Source: Candidatus Krumholzibacteriia bacterium | Lineage (GTDB): Bacteria > Krumholzibacteriota > Krumholzibacteriia > LZORAL124-64-63 | DNA: 5,675 nt | Reading direction: 5' to 3' | Assembly (NCBI GenBank): GCA_030643455.1 | Contig: DAOWLV010000236.1 | Location: 1 to 5,675, forward strand | In this document: positions 1 through 5,675 of the stretch, piece after piece | Layout: every line of letters begins with the position of its first letter | Position numbering within the stretch: the stretch's first letter is position 1 | Position numbers and translations under genes: made by a program | The notes under the pieces: model-generated | The model's database searches: none | Seen by the model: the letters and a program-made list of their open reading frames with translations, nothing else | What the model was told of the DNA's origin: nothing

Positions 1-661
1 CGTTGGTGTAGAAGAACATCTCGTCCAGAACCTTGAAGCACGGTTTGAGCACCACGTCCTGGCGCTTCTGGCCGGTCCAGGGCCACTGGTACATGTGCGT
101 GATCAAAACCTCGCTGCATCGAGGACCCCAGAAGTCCTTGTAGGCGGCGACCTCGTGCTTGTTTTCGGGAACCTCGATCATGCGCAGCTCCGTGAACACC
201 TTGTCCCGATAGCCGCCCTCGTCCCACAGCTCGAGGAAGCGCTGGGTCCGTTCCATCACCTTGGTGAAATCAATGCCGATGCGGGAAGGCTCGTAGGTTT
301 CGCGGCTGAACCCGTCGATGGAAAAGCGCATGATGTCCACGCCGGCTTCCAGCAGTTCACCGGCCAGCTTTTCTGTCACCAGTTCGCCGTTGGTGTTGAA
401 TTCCACCCGGGCGGTGGGATCGTTGTCCTTGATGTAACGCACGATCTCGGGCATGCGGTTGTCGACAAACGGTTCGTTGGTCAAAAACGGCCGGTAGGTG
501 AGACCCCAGCCGCGGGTGTCATCGACGATTTTCTGCCAGGTCTCGGTCGGCATGCGCGCGGGATCCCGCACGATCTCGTTCTGAGGGCAGAAGGGGCACT
601 TGGCGTTGCACTTGGTCACGGTTTCCATCTGGAGGAAACTGGGTCTGGCCGCGTAGGGCAT
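1..661 (-). CDS. Radical SAM protein, probable SPASM domain (partial, 3' end outside window)
   Basis: An uninterrupted minus-strand frame gives 220 residues and then leaves the left edge, so the C-terminus is missing. Near the N-terminus (FLQMETVTKCNAKCPFC) it has the radical SAM CX3CX2C cluster, C18, C22 and C25, which binds the [4Fe-4S] cluster that cleaves S-adenosylmethionine. Further along are TNEP (61-64, where family members often have GGEP or GEP), FNTNG (88-92) and the strand FSIDG (113-117), all typical of the radical SAM barrel. At 207-208 the P-C of KPCFKVLDEMFFYTN looks like the start of a SPASM auxiliary-cluster domain. The substrate cannot be deduced; relatives modify peptides, proteins or small metabolites. 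The gene lies downstream of waaA on the same strand and is probably co-transcribed. I took the ATG at 661 as start because it leaves a typical short lead-in to the cluster. A TTG at 739 behind GGAGGA is an alternative that adds 26 residues. Family certain, start uncertain. Confidence 0.9.
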   Translation of the reverse strand, partial: MPYAARPSFLQMETVTKCNAKCPFCPQNEIVRDPARMPTETWQKIVDDTRGWGLTYRPFLTNEPFVDNRMPEIVRYIKDNDPTARVEFNTNGELVTEKLAGELLEAGVDIMRFSIDGFSRETYEPSRIGIDFTKVMERTQRFLELWDEGGYRDKVFTELRMIEVPENKHEVAAYKDFWGPRCSEVLITHMYQWPWTGQKRQDVVLKPCFKVLDEMFFYTN

Positions 662-761
662 GCGCCATCGCGCTTCTGTCTCATTGCTGGACAGATTGCT
701 GATATTCTTAACCTCGTCGGCCTGTTCCGGTCGCTTCAAATTCCTCCGGTTGAGCGGTTCG

Positions 762-2087
762 TCAAAGATAGGGTTCGATCATGGCCATGCTGCGGGCCGT
801 GGCTCCCCGCTGGTCCAGGACGATCTGCCGGGCAGTTTCCCCCAGGGCCTCCAGACGGGCCGGATCTTTCAGCAGGCTGCCGGCGACGGCCAGGGCCTGG
901 TCGGGCTTTTCCAGGATGAATCCCGCACCGCGCCGGACCAGTAATCCCGCTTCTTCAGCGTTGTGGATCACGGGGCCGAACATGACCGGCATGCCGGCCA
1001 CGGCGGGTTCCATGGTGTTGTGGACCCCGGTGGTGAAGCTGCCGCCGACGTACGTAAGATCGCCTGCCCGGTAGATCTCCGCCAGAACTCCGATCGAATC
1101 GGTGAGGATGACCCGGGTGCCCTGGTCACTGCCTTGGGAGTCGGCCATGAGGCTGGAGAGGCGGCGGTGAGGGATTTTCCTGCGGTCCAGGGCGGTTTCC
1201 AGGGACTCCAGGCGGTTCGCGGTGGGTTCGTGGGGTGTCAGGACAACCCGCAGATCGGGATTCGAATCCAGCAACTGGCCAAGCACGGGCAGCCACAACT
1301 TTTCGTCCGGGGGCCAGGTGCTGCCCAGGATGAGCAGCCGGCCGCCCAGTTCCCGCAGACGTGCGGCGGTTTCGCCGTCCTGGGCCGCTTCGTAACGGAG
1401 GATCACCTGTTCCACACGAGTGTCCCCGGTGACCGACACCGGACACGTGACACCCAGTTCATCCAGGAACCGACCACGGTCTTCGGGTGTGCAGACCCCG
1501 AGGTGGGCGAAGCGGTTGAAGACATCCCGGAACAGGGGTCGGCCCAGCGGTTTGAGCCGGGCGCTGTGGGGTTGGAGGGACCCGGCGACCAGGACCACGG
1601 GAATGTCCCGCTCAGCCGCGGCAACGACCTGGTTCGGCCAGCAGTCGAACTTCACGAACACGAGCAGGCGAGGTTGCCAGAGATCGATCAGGCGGTCCAT
1701 GTCCCCGGGATGATCAAAAGGCAGGTAATCATGTAGATCGGCGCAGGGACGGCTCTTGGCGTATTCGTAACCCGAGGGGGAAAAGTGGGTCACTGCGACC
1801 GGGGGAGGATCTGGCCGGTCCTTGATCGCGGCAATGATCGGCCGGGCCTGCTCGTATTCCCCCACCGAGGTGACATGGAACCAGACCCCGCCGCGCACCA
1901 GGGGGGCGCCTGCGGTCAACCGGTCCATCAATCCCCGCCTCCCGGCGATTCCCTCGGCCAGTTTTGGCGACAGGGGTCCTGCCAGCCGGGTCGCTGCGCA
2001 CAGGACGGGGCTCAATCCCCGGTAGAGACCCAGCAGGAAACCGGTCCGGCTCGGCGGAATGGAATGGTCGGGTTTCCGCAGAGTCAT
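762..2087 (-). CDS. waaA: 3-deoxy-D-manno-octulosonic acid (Kdo) transferase
   Basis: This 441-residue protein has the usual length for WaaA/KdtA, the inner-membrane GT30 enzyme that transfers Kdo from CMP-Kdo to the lipid A precursor. Residues 15-40 form the hydrophobic N-terminal anchor. SVGE (74-77) contains the family's proposed catalytic glutamate, and YLPFD follows at 121-125. The family motif E-T-E-L-W-P-N appears here as K-F-D-C-W-P-N (146-152). The C-terminal, CMP-Kdo-binding half has GDTR (221-224), GSTWPPDE (255-262), PHEP (285-288), LAEIYRAGDLTYVGG (335-349) and HNTMEP (356-361). Several of these resemble Bacteroidetes-type KdtA. The frame stays open upstream to 2354, but that part lies over the GT9 gene and reads as low-complexity Arg/Gly/Pro sequence. 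The ATG at 2087 follows GGAGG (2095-2099) by 7 bases and overlaps the upstream stop as ATGA, which implies translational coupling. Whether it adds one or more Kdo residues cannot be read from the sequence. Confidence 0.95.
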   Translation of the reverse strand: MTLRKPDHSIPPSRTGFLLGLYRGLSPVLCAATRLAGPLSPKLAEGIAGRRGLMDRLTAGAPLVRGGVWFHVTSVGEYEQARPIIAAIKDRPDPPPVAVTHFSPSGYEYAKSRPCADLHDYLPFDHPGDMDRLIDLWQPRLLVFVKFDCWPNQVVAAAERDIPVVLVAGSLQPHSARLKPLGRPLFRDVFNRFAHLGVCTPEDRGRFLDELGVTCPVSVTGDTRVEQVILRYEAAQDGETAARLRELGGRLLILGSTWPPDEKLWLPVLGQLLDSNPDLRVVLTPHEPTANRLESLETALDRRKIPHRRLSSLMADSQGSDQGTRVILTDSIGVLAEIYRAGDLTYVGGSFTTGVHNTMEPAVAGMPVMFGPVIHNAEEAGLLVRRGAGFILEKPDQALAVAGSLLKDPARLEALGETARQIVLDQRGATARSMAMIEPYL

Positions 2088-2099
2088 CGACTCTCCTCC
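2084..2099 (-). promoter_or_regulatory. ATGA stop/start overlap with strong Shine-Dalgarno for waaA
   Basis: On the minus strand GGAGG (2099-2095) precedes the waaA ATG (2087-2085) by 7 bases. The upstream GT9 gene stops at TGA (2086-2084), so stop and start share four bases. The arrangement fixes the waaA start against the longer open frame and points to translational coupling of the two LPS genes. Confidence 0.85.
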
Positions 2100-3115
2100 A
2101 TGGCTTCCAGAACGGCGTAGGCCTCGTCCGGAGGAATGTCCCGCAGGCAGGCCAGGTCTGCCCGGTGGCAGGGCCGCTTGCCGTTGCGTGAGCAGGGCCG
2201 GCAATCCAGGGGACGCTCCAGCACCCTGCTGCCGGCCAGAACCGGGTAGTAGCCGAACTCCCTGACTGTCGGTCCGAAAAAGGCCAGGACGGGCGTGCCG
2301 ACGGCCTCGGCCACGTGAAGCAGGCCGCTGTCGTTGGTCACAAGGTGGTTGCACTCGGACATCAGTATCGCCACCTCGGTCAAGGAGCGGCCCCGGATGA
2401 TTTCGGTCCGGTCGCTGTTTCCAGCGGCCTTTTCCAGGGCACTGCCGTCAAACCAGTTTTCCTCCCGGGGGCCGAGGAAGATACGAACGGAACCGGGATG
2501 ATCCCGCAGTCGCATTTCCAACAGGGCGGCAAAATAACTATCGGGCCAACGCTTGGTGTCCCACTGGGCGCCGGGGGCGAAGGCAAGGAGGTTCGCGGAA
2601 GGATGGGTCCCCAGGGCGGCCAGCGGGGGGAGGGTTTCGCCGTTGCGGTCGTCGGGTCCGGTCGCCAGACCGGCGGTCAAATCCTCGAAACGATCGTGCA
2701 TCGTGCGGTCCAGCCTGCCTCGGCGTAGTCCGATTCCCATGAAGGCCAGCCGGGCGGCGGTGTCCTTGGCCAGCCGCCGGTCGGGTCGGCGGCGCATCAT
2801 CCCGAAAAGCAGGTGGCCCCGCAGGATGTTGTGGGCGTCGATGACCAGGTCCCAGGAAAGGCGGCGCAATTCCTTCGCCAGGCGGGCCACATCTCCGGTG
2901 CCGGATCCCTTCAAGGGAATCACCTGGTGGATTCCACGCACGTGCTCCATCAGGGGAGCGAACTCGGATTTGGTCACCAGGGTCACCCGGCGATCCTTGG
3001 CGCCCGGCCGATCGGCCAGACGTGCCAGGGCCCAGCCCAGCAAGCACAGGTCGCCAAGCGAACCGAAGCGTACGACCAGGATGTCTCCGGAGGCATGTTG
3101 TGGATTAACGGACAT
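2084..3115 (-). CDS. Glycosyltransferase family 9 protein, heptosyltransferase-like (LPS core)
   Basis: This 343-residue GT-B fold protein belongs to the ADP-heptose:LPS heptosyltransferase family (GT9), which adds heptose to the LPS inner core on the cytoplasmic face of the inner membrane. The N-terminal acceptor half opens with ILVVRFGSLGD (12-22), the family's first beta strand and glycine loop. The donor half has APGAQWDTKRWP (180-191), TNDSGLLHVAEA (260-271) and FFGPT (279-283), which are classic GT9 signatures. A C-terminal cysteine cluster (C305, C308, C316, C323) followed by LRDIPPDE resembles the tail of WaaF-type enzymes. It is the first gene of the leftward operon and overlaps waaA by 4 bases, which supports an LPS-core role. 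The ATG at 3115 lies 10 codons before the first conserved strand, and no other in-frame start lies just upstream. The ribosome-binding site is weak (AAAGG, 4-base spacer). Heptosyltransferase I, II or III, or another sugar specificity, cannot be separated here. Confidence 0.92.
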   Translation of the reverse strand: MSVNPQHASGDILVVRFGSLGDLCLLGWALARLADRPGAKDRRVTLVTKSEFAPLMEHVRGIHQVIPLKGSGTGDVARLAKELRRLSWDLVIDAHNILRGHLLFGMMRRRPDRRLAKDTAARLAFMGIGLRRGRLDRTMHDRFEDLTAGLATGPDDRNGETLPPLAALGTHPSANLLAFAPGAQWDTKRWPDSYFAALLEMRLRDHPGSVRIFLGPREENWFDGSALEKAAGNSDRTEIIRGRSLTEVAILMSECNHLVTNDSGLLHVAEAVGTPVLAFFGPTVREFGYYPVLAGSRVLERPLDCRPCSRNGKRPCHRADLACLRDIPPDEAYAVLEAMEESR

Positions 3116-3201
3116 GGGGCCTTTCTGAGGAATTTTCGGGATGGCTGCCTTTGCCGGTTGGATATTCCCCTAAAAACGTGTCTGGGAAAATGTTTTTCCT
3201 G

Positions 3202-3218
3202 ATTGATACAAAATCAAT
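3202..3218. repeat. Inverted repeat ATTGAT-N5-ATCAAT in the divergent intergenic region
   Basis: Perfect 6-base arms at 3202-3207 and 3213-3218 flank a 5-base spacer, within an unusually AT-rich patch (about 3165-3225) of otherwise GC-rich DNA. It sits between the divergent GT9 and CNNM genes, nearer the GT9 side (about 87 bases upstream of its start). It could be an operator for a dimeric regulator or part of the leftward promoter region. A 6-base match in AT-rich sequence can also arise by chance. Confidence 0.35.
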
Positions 3219-3265
3219 GTCAGAATGTCCCACCCATGGTCGAGGGCCAGGTACCGTCCCAATCC

Positions 3266-3294
3266 TTGCCCACCGGGCGGTAAAAAGGTAACAT
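3266..3294 (+). promoter_or_regulatory. Candidate sigma-70-like promoter for the CNNM operon
   Basis: TTGCCC (3266-3271, 4 of 6 matches to TTGACA) is followed after 17 bases by TAACAT (3289-3294, 4 of 6 matches to TATAAT). The expected transcript start is near 3301, giving a leader of about 58 bases. The spacing is ideal but both boxes are imperfect, so this is only a candidate. I found no equally good pair for the leftward operon. Confidence 0.3.
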
Positions 3295-3307
3295 CGCCGC
3301 GATGACG

Positions 3308-3326
3308 GGGCCCTGATCCTGGGCCC
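3308..3326 (+). other. GC-rich potential leader hairpin upstream of the CNNM operon
   Basis: GGGCCC at 3308-3313 and again at 3321-3326 can pair through a 7-base loop to give a six-G:C stem. It lies between the candidate promoter and the Shine-Dalgarno at 3346. No U-tract follows, so it does not look like an intrinsic terminator. It could be a leader-stabilising or regulatory stem, or simply chance in GC-rich sequence. Confidence 0.3.
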
Positions 3327-3345
3327 GACTGGATCACCCCGGCGC

Positions 3346-3361
3346 GGAGACAAAATTCTTG
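3346..3361 (+). promoter_or_regulatory. Shine-Dalgarno and TTG start of the first CNNM gene
   Basis: GGAGA (3346-3350) stands 8 bases before TTG (3359-3361). The frame has a stop at 3314-3316 and no other ATG, GTG or TTG before this codon. The next ATG (about 3458) would remove the conserved first membrane helix, so the TTG is very probably the true start. Confidence 0.7.
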
Positions 3362-4621
3362 GACCTGCTGCTGCTCCTTTTTCTCTTGGGATTGTCCGCC
3401 GCATTCTCCGGTTCGGAAACCGCTTTTTTCTCCCTGGGTGCGGTGGAACTTGCCCGGATGGAAGAGGAAGGTTCCCGCGCAGGCCGACGGGTGCTCACGC
3501 TGTTGCGCCGCTCACATGACCTGTTGTCCGCCCTTCTGATCGGGAATCTTCTGGTCAATACCGCCGCCAGCGTGGTGGCCACCAGCCTGTGCCTGCAATG
3601 GTTCGGGCCGAGGGGACTCCTGGTGGCGGTGCCGGCCACGACCCTGGCCCTGCTTCTGCTGGGGGAGATCACGCCCAAGATGCTCGCCCTGCGTTTCAGG
3701 CAGAGATTGTCGATGCTGGCCCAGGCGCCCCTGAGGGTCTGGCTGACGGTGACCGGTCCCGTATTGGGGATCATCGGCGGCCTGGTGAAACACCTGATCA
3801 ACAGCCTGCCATTCGAGCGCACCGGCTCCCGGAACCTGACGACTGCGGAACTCCAGACCGCCTGCGACCTGGCGGTGGAAGACGGTACCCTGACTGAAAC
3901 GGAAGGCCGTTCCCTGGCCAGGCTCCTTCAACTGGAGGATCTCGAGGTATCCCACATCATGACGCCCCGGACCTCGGTGGTGGCCATGCGGAAGGACATG
4001 TCCCTTTTGCAGGTGTTGGCCACCGCCCGCCGGGCCGGTTTCAACCGCTACCCGGTCCTGGACGCCGAAGGTGGCCGGCCGATGGGCCTGTTCCACCTGA
4101 AGGACCTTCTGGGCCGTACCGGTGCGCCCCTCCATCCCCTGCAGGAGGAACTGCGCGAACTCCTGTTCATACCCGAAAGCAAGGATGTGGCCGCCCTGCT
4201 GGCCGATATGCGTGACGGAAGGACCCATCTGGCGGCCATCGTGGATGAACACGGGGACTTCACTGGAATCGTGACCCTGGCCGATTGTCTGCAGGCTCTC
4301 GTGGGCCCGGTTGCGGACGTCATGGACAGGACCCAGGAGATGATTCCGCTCGGGGACGGCCGCTGGATCATCAGCGGCCGTACCGATCTGCGGGAACTGG
4401 AGGAGAACTGCGGGATCAAGCTGCCTGCCAGCCGGGATTACGTGACGGTGGCGGGTTTCATGATGACCCGCCTGGGCCGGGTGCTCGAACCGGGCGACAA
4501 GGTGACCCTCCCGATGGCGCGGCTGTCCGTCCTGGAGATGACCGGCCATACGGTGGACCGTATCCAGGTGACCTTGCTGGGGGAACAGCGGGTCGCCGCC
4601 ACCCTGCGAGGTGGGCCATGA
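3359..4621 (+). CDS. CNNM/CorC-family membrane protein: DUF21, CBS pair and CorC/HlyC domain
   Basis: This 420-residue protein has the complete architecture of bacterial CNNM/CorC proteins, several of which mediate or are implicated in Mg2+ export, and which are often labelled hemolysin-like. The DUF21 membrane domain (about 1-150) has hydrophobic segments near 2-27, 55-80, 86-103 and 122-147. It carries the family motifs SGSETAFFSL (17-26), IGNLLVNTAAS (61-71) and GEITPKMLA (102-110). A CBS pair follows, from about VSHIMTPR (197-204) to IVTLADCLQALVG (304-316); in relatives this pair binds ATP-Mg and controls transport. The C-terminal CorC/HlyC domain covers about 328-410 (GDGRWIISGRTDL, GFMMTRLGRV). 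Translation starts at TTG, supported by GGAGA 8 bases upstream and by the need to keep the first helix. The gene begins the rightward operon and overlaps the next gene, a paralogue, by 4 bases. Family is clear; the transported ion is inferred from the family. Confidence 0.94.
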   Translation: MDLLLLLFLLGLSAAFSGSETAFFSLGAVELARMEEEGSRAGRRVLTLLRRSHDLLSALLIGNLLVNTAASVVATSLCLQWFGPRGLLVAVPATTLALLLLGEITPKMLALRFRQRLSMLAQAPLRVWLTVTGPVLGIIGGLVKHLINSLPFERTGSRNLTTAELQTACDLAVEDGTLTETEGRSLARLLQLEDLEVSHIMTPRTSVVAMRKDMSLLQVLATARRAGFNRYPVLDAEGGRPMGLFHLKDLLGRTGAPLHPLQEELRELLFIPESKDVAALLADMRDGRTHLAAIVDEHGDFTGIVTLADCLQALVGPVADVMDRTQEMIPLGDGRWIISGRTDLRELEENCGIKLPASRDYVTVAGFMMTRLGRVLEPGDKVTLPMARLSVLEMTGHTVDRIQVTLLGEQRVAATLRGGP

Positions 4622-5655
4622 ATTTCATCACCGAAGGCCTGACTGGCCTGGGAACCGCCGGCGTCATCGGTCTGGGAATCTTCAGCCTGATCATGTCCGG
4701 GTTCTTCTCCGGCTGCGAAACCGGCTACATGAGTGTCAGCAGGGTCCGGTTGCGCAATCTCCCTGAGCCGGACGGGGTCCTCGTCCGCCGGTTGCGTCTC
4801 CAGTTGCGCAGGATCGAGGATCCCATCCTGACCTGCCTGATCGGGACCAACCTCTTCAACGTATTTTTTACCGCCCTGGTCACCGCGGTTTTATCCGAAC
4901 GATTCGGAGCCCGGGGGGGGTGGCTGGCCCTGGGCCTGGTGTCGGTCCTGGTGATCCTGTTCGGCGAGATCCTGCCCAAGGTCCTTTACCGGGAATTCCC
5001 CGAACGGATGACCCTCGCTTCGGCGCCCGCCATTTCCGTGGCCATGGGGATCCTGTGGCCGGTCCGATGGCTGCTGAGGGGATACACTGCCCTGTGGCAC
5101 CGCTTTTTACCCGCGACCGGGTCCGGCGGGGCTGATCTGGACCGGAAGAGTCTGGCCGCCCTTTTGCTGACCAACACGGTGCCCAGCGACAAGGATCAAC
5201 GCTTTGCCGGGGCCTTGGACCGGTTTCTTGAGCTTGCCGGACATCCCATTTCAGGGCACATGCGACCCCTGGACAGCCTGGTGACCGTGGGGCCCGATGT
5301 CACGGTTGCCGAATGTCTGGCTACGGCTTCGGAGTCCGGATTCAGCAGGCTGCCGGTCACCCGTGAGGACGGCCGGGATCTGCAGGGGTACGTCCTGGTG
5401 CGCGATCTTTTGTTCCTGTCCCGCCAGGAGCATGATCGTATCCTGCCACGCAAATTCATCCGGTCGTTTTTACTGGTGGACGAACGCATGTCCCCGTATG
5501 AACTTTTCGAGGAATTGCGGAGCCAGGGCCGGCAACTCGCCGTGGTCGTGGACGGGAACGGGAACCCGCGGGGGATGATCACGCTTGAAGACCTGATCGA
5601 GACCGTTGTCGGCTCGATCCAGGACGAGTTCGATCCGCCAGCGGATGGGGAATGA
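4618..5655 (+). CDS. CNNM-family membrane protein, DUF21 plus CBS pair, without CorC/HlyC domain
   Basis: This 345-residue paralogue of the preceding gene has hydrophobic segments near 12-40, 68-92, 102-120 and 133-155. Its DUF21 motifs are SGCETGYMSVSRVRL (31-45), IGTNLFNV (75-82) and GEILPKVLYREFPER (116-130). The CBS pair runs from about ISGHMRPLDSLVTV (211-224) to ITLEDLIETVVGSIQDEFD (321-339). The protein ends six residues later, so the CorC/HlyC domain is absent and the chain is about 75 residues shorter than its neighbour. I chose the ATG at 4618 because it overlaps the upstream TGA as ATGA and is preceded by GAGG (4608-4611) at 6 bases. The open frame further left lies over the first gene and reads as Gly/Pro/Arg-rich non-coding sequence. 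Divergence in the motifs (GCETGY against GSETAF) suggests division of labour, possibly a heterodimer with the first protein. Adjacent CNNM pairs of this long/short kind occur elsewhere, for example mycobacterial Rv1842c/Rv1841c as I recall. Confidence 0.93.
   Translation: MNFITEGLTGLGTAGVIGLGIFSLIMSGFFSGCETGYMSVSRVRLRNLPEPDGVLVRRLRLQLRRIEDPILTCLIGTNLFNVFFTALVTAVLSERFGARGGWLALGLVSVLVILFGEILPKVLYREFPERMTLASAPAISVAMGILWPVRWLLRGYTALWHRFLPATGSGGADLDRKSLAALLLTNTVPSDKDQRFAGALDRFLELAGHPISGHMRPLDSLVTVGPDVTVAECLATASESGFSRLPVTREDGRDLQGYVLVRDLLFLSRQEHDRILPRKFIRSFLLVDERMSPYELFEELRSQGRQLAVVVDGNGNPRGMITLEDLIETVVGSIQDEFDPPADGE
4913..4920 (+). repeat. G8 homopolymer inside the second CNNM gene
   Basis: Eight consecutive G bases encode part of R99-G100-G101 between two membrane segments. 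The reading frame is intact here. Loss or gain of one base would truncate the protein early, so this is a possible slippage site or a likely place for sequencing error. Confidence 0.6.
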
Positions 5656-5675
5656 ACTTCCGGACAGTTACCCTA
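5652..5675 (+). CDS. Start of a further operon gene (partial, 8 codons visible)
   Basis: An ATG at 5652 overlaps the TGA of the second CNNM gene (5653-5655) as ATGA, the same junction used twice elsewhere in this window. GGGG (5647-5650) lies just upstream as a weak, close Shine-Dalgarno. The eight codons read M-N-F-R-T-V-T-L without a stop before the window ends. Nothing can be said about function. It may be a third member of the rightward operon, or the ATGA may be coincidence. Confidence 0.5.

Noticed and set aside
95..919. Long plus-strand open frame opposite the radical SAM gene and the end of waaA.
   Set aside because: It is antisense to two genes with clear family motifs and shows no recognisable domain. 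Long antisense frames are expected in GC-rich DNA.
963..1736. 257-codon plus-strand open frame opposite waaA.
   Set aside because: It is the mirror of a well-supported Kdo transferase, has no domain and no credible ribosome-binding context.
2088..2354. N-terminal extension of waaA to an ATG at 2354.
   Set aside because: The extra 89 residues are Arg/Gly/Pro-rich and lie over the GT9 gene in another frame. The ATG at 2087 has a strong Shine-Dalgarno and an ATGA coupling.
2553..3128. 191-codon plus-strand open frame opposite the GT9 gene.
   Set aside because: Its composition is Arg/Ser/Pro-rich and typical of an antisense shadow, while the minus strand carries unmistakable GT9 motifs.
3308..3326. 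The GGGCCC hairpin as an intrinsic terminator.
   Set aside because: No T-rich run follows it, and it sits just upstream of a gene start rather than after a gene end.
3105..3404. 99-codon minus-strand open frame across the intergenic region.
   Set aside because: It overlaps both flanking gene starts, has Arg/Pro-rich composition and no recognisable motif.
3512..4549. 345-codon minus-strand open frame opposite the first CNNM gene.
   Set aside because: It is rich in His/Gln/Gly with no domain. The plus strand encodes the complete DUF21-CBS-CorC protein.
4285..4617. Upstream extension of the second CNNM gene to an ATG at 4285.
   Set aside because: The extension reads as Gly/Pro/Asp-rich shadow of the first CNNM gene. 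The conserved membrane domain begins only after the ATG at 4618.

Overview
The window is about 5.7 kb of GC-rich, tightly packed bacterial DNA. Two divergent operons leave from a 243-bp intergenic gap at about 3116-3358. The organism is a diderm (Gram-negative) bacterium, because the minus-strand operon encodes lipopolysaccharide inner-core enzymes. The Kdo transferase carries motif variants that I associate from memory with the Bacteroidetes/FCB side of the family (a K-F-D-C-W version of the usual E-T-E-L-W motif, plus GDTR, STWPPDE and GVHNTMEP). I infer a high-GC FCB-like or deep-branching diderm lineage, but one window cannot settle the phylum.

Minus strand, read right to left: a glycosyltransferase family 9 (heptosyltransferase-like) gene (3115-2084), then waaA/kdtA for Kdo transferase (2087-762), joined by an ATGA stop/start overlap. 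Next comes a radical SAM gene with a probable SPASM domain that starts near 661 (possibly 739) and runs off the left edge. The first two enzymes fit inner-core LPS assembly: Kdo is added to lipid A, and a heptose or related sugar is added by a GT9 enzyme. The radical SAM protein is a third, functionally unassigned member.

Plus strand, read left to right: two tandem, divergent paralogues of the CNNM/CorC (DUF21 plus CBS) membrane protein family, at 3359-4621 and 4618-5655, again joined by an ATGA overlap. The first has the full architecture of DUF21, CBS pair and CorC/HlyC domain. The second lacks the C-terminal CorC/HlyC domain. A third ATGA overlap at 5652 suggests another gene that begins 24 bases before the window ends.

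The gap between the operons holds an AT-rich patch with a small inverted repeat, a plausible sigma-70-like promoter for the plus operon and a GC-rich potential hairpin in its presumed leader. I saw no tRNA, rRNA, CRISPR array, insertion sequence or obvious mobile element. The window looks like ordinary chromosomal housekeeping DNA. Its most notable points are the coupled CNNM pair, the variant Kdo transferase motif and the unassigned radical SAM gene in an LPS operon.
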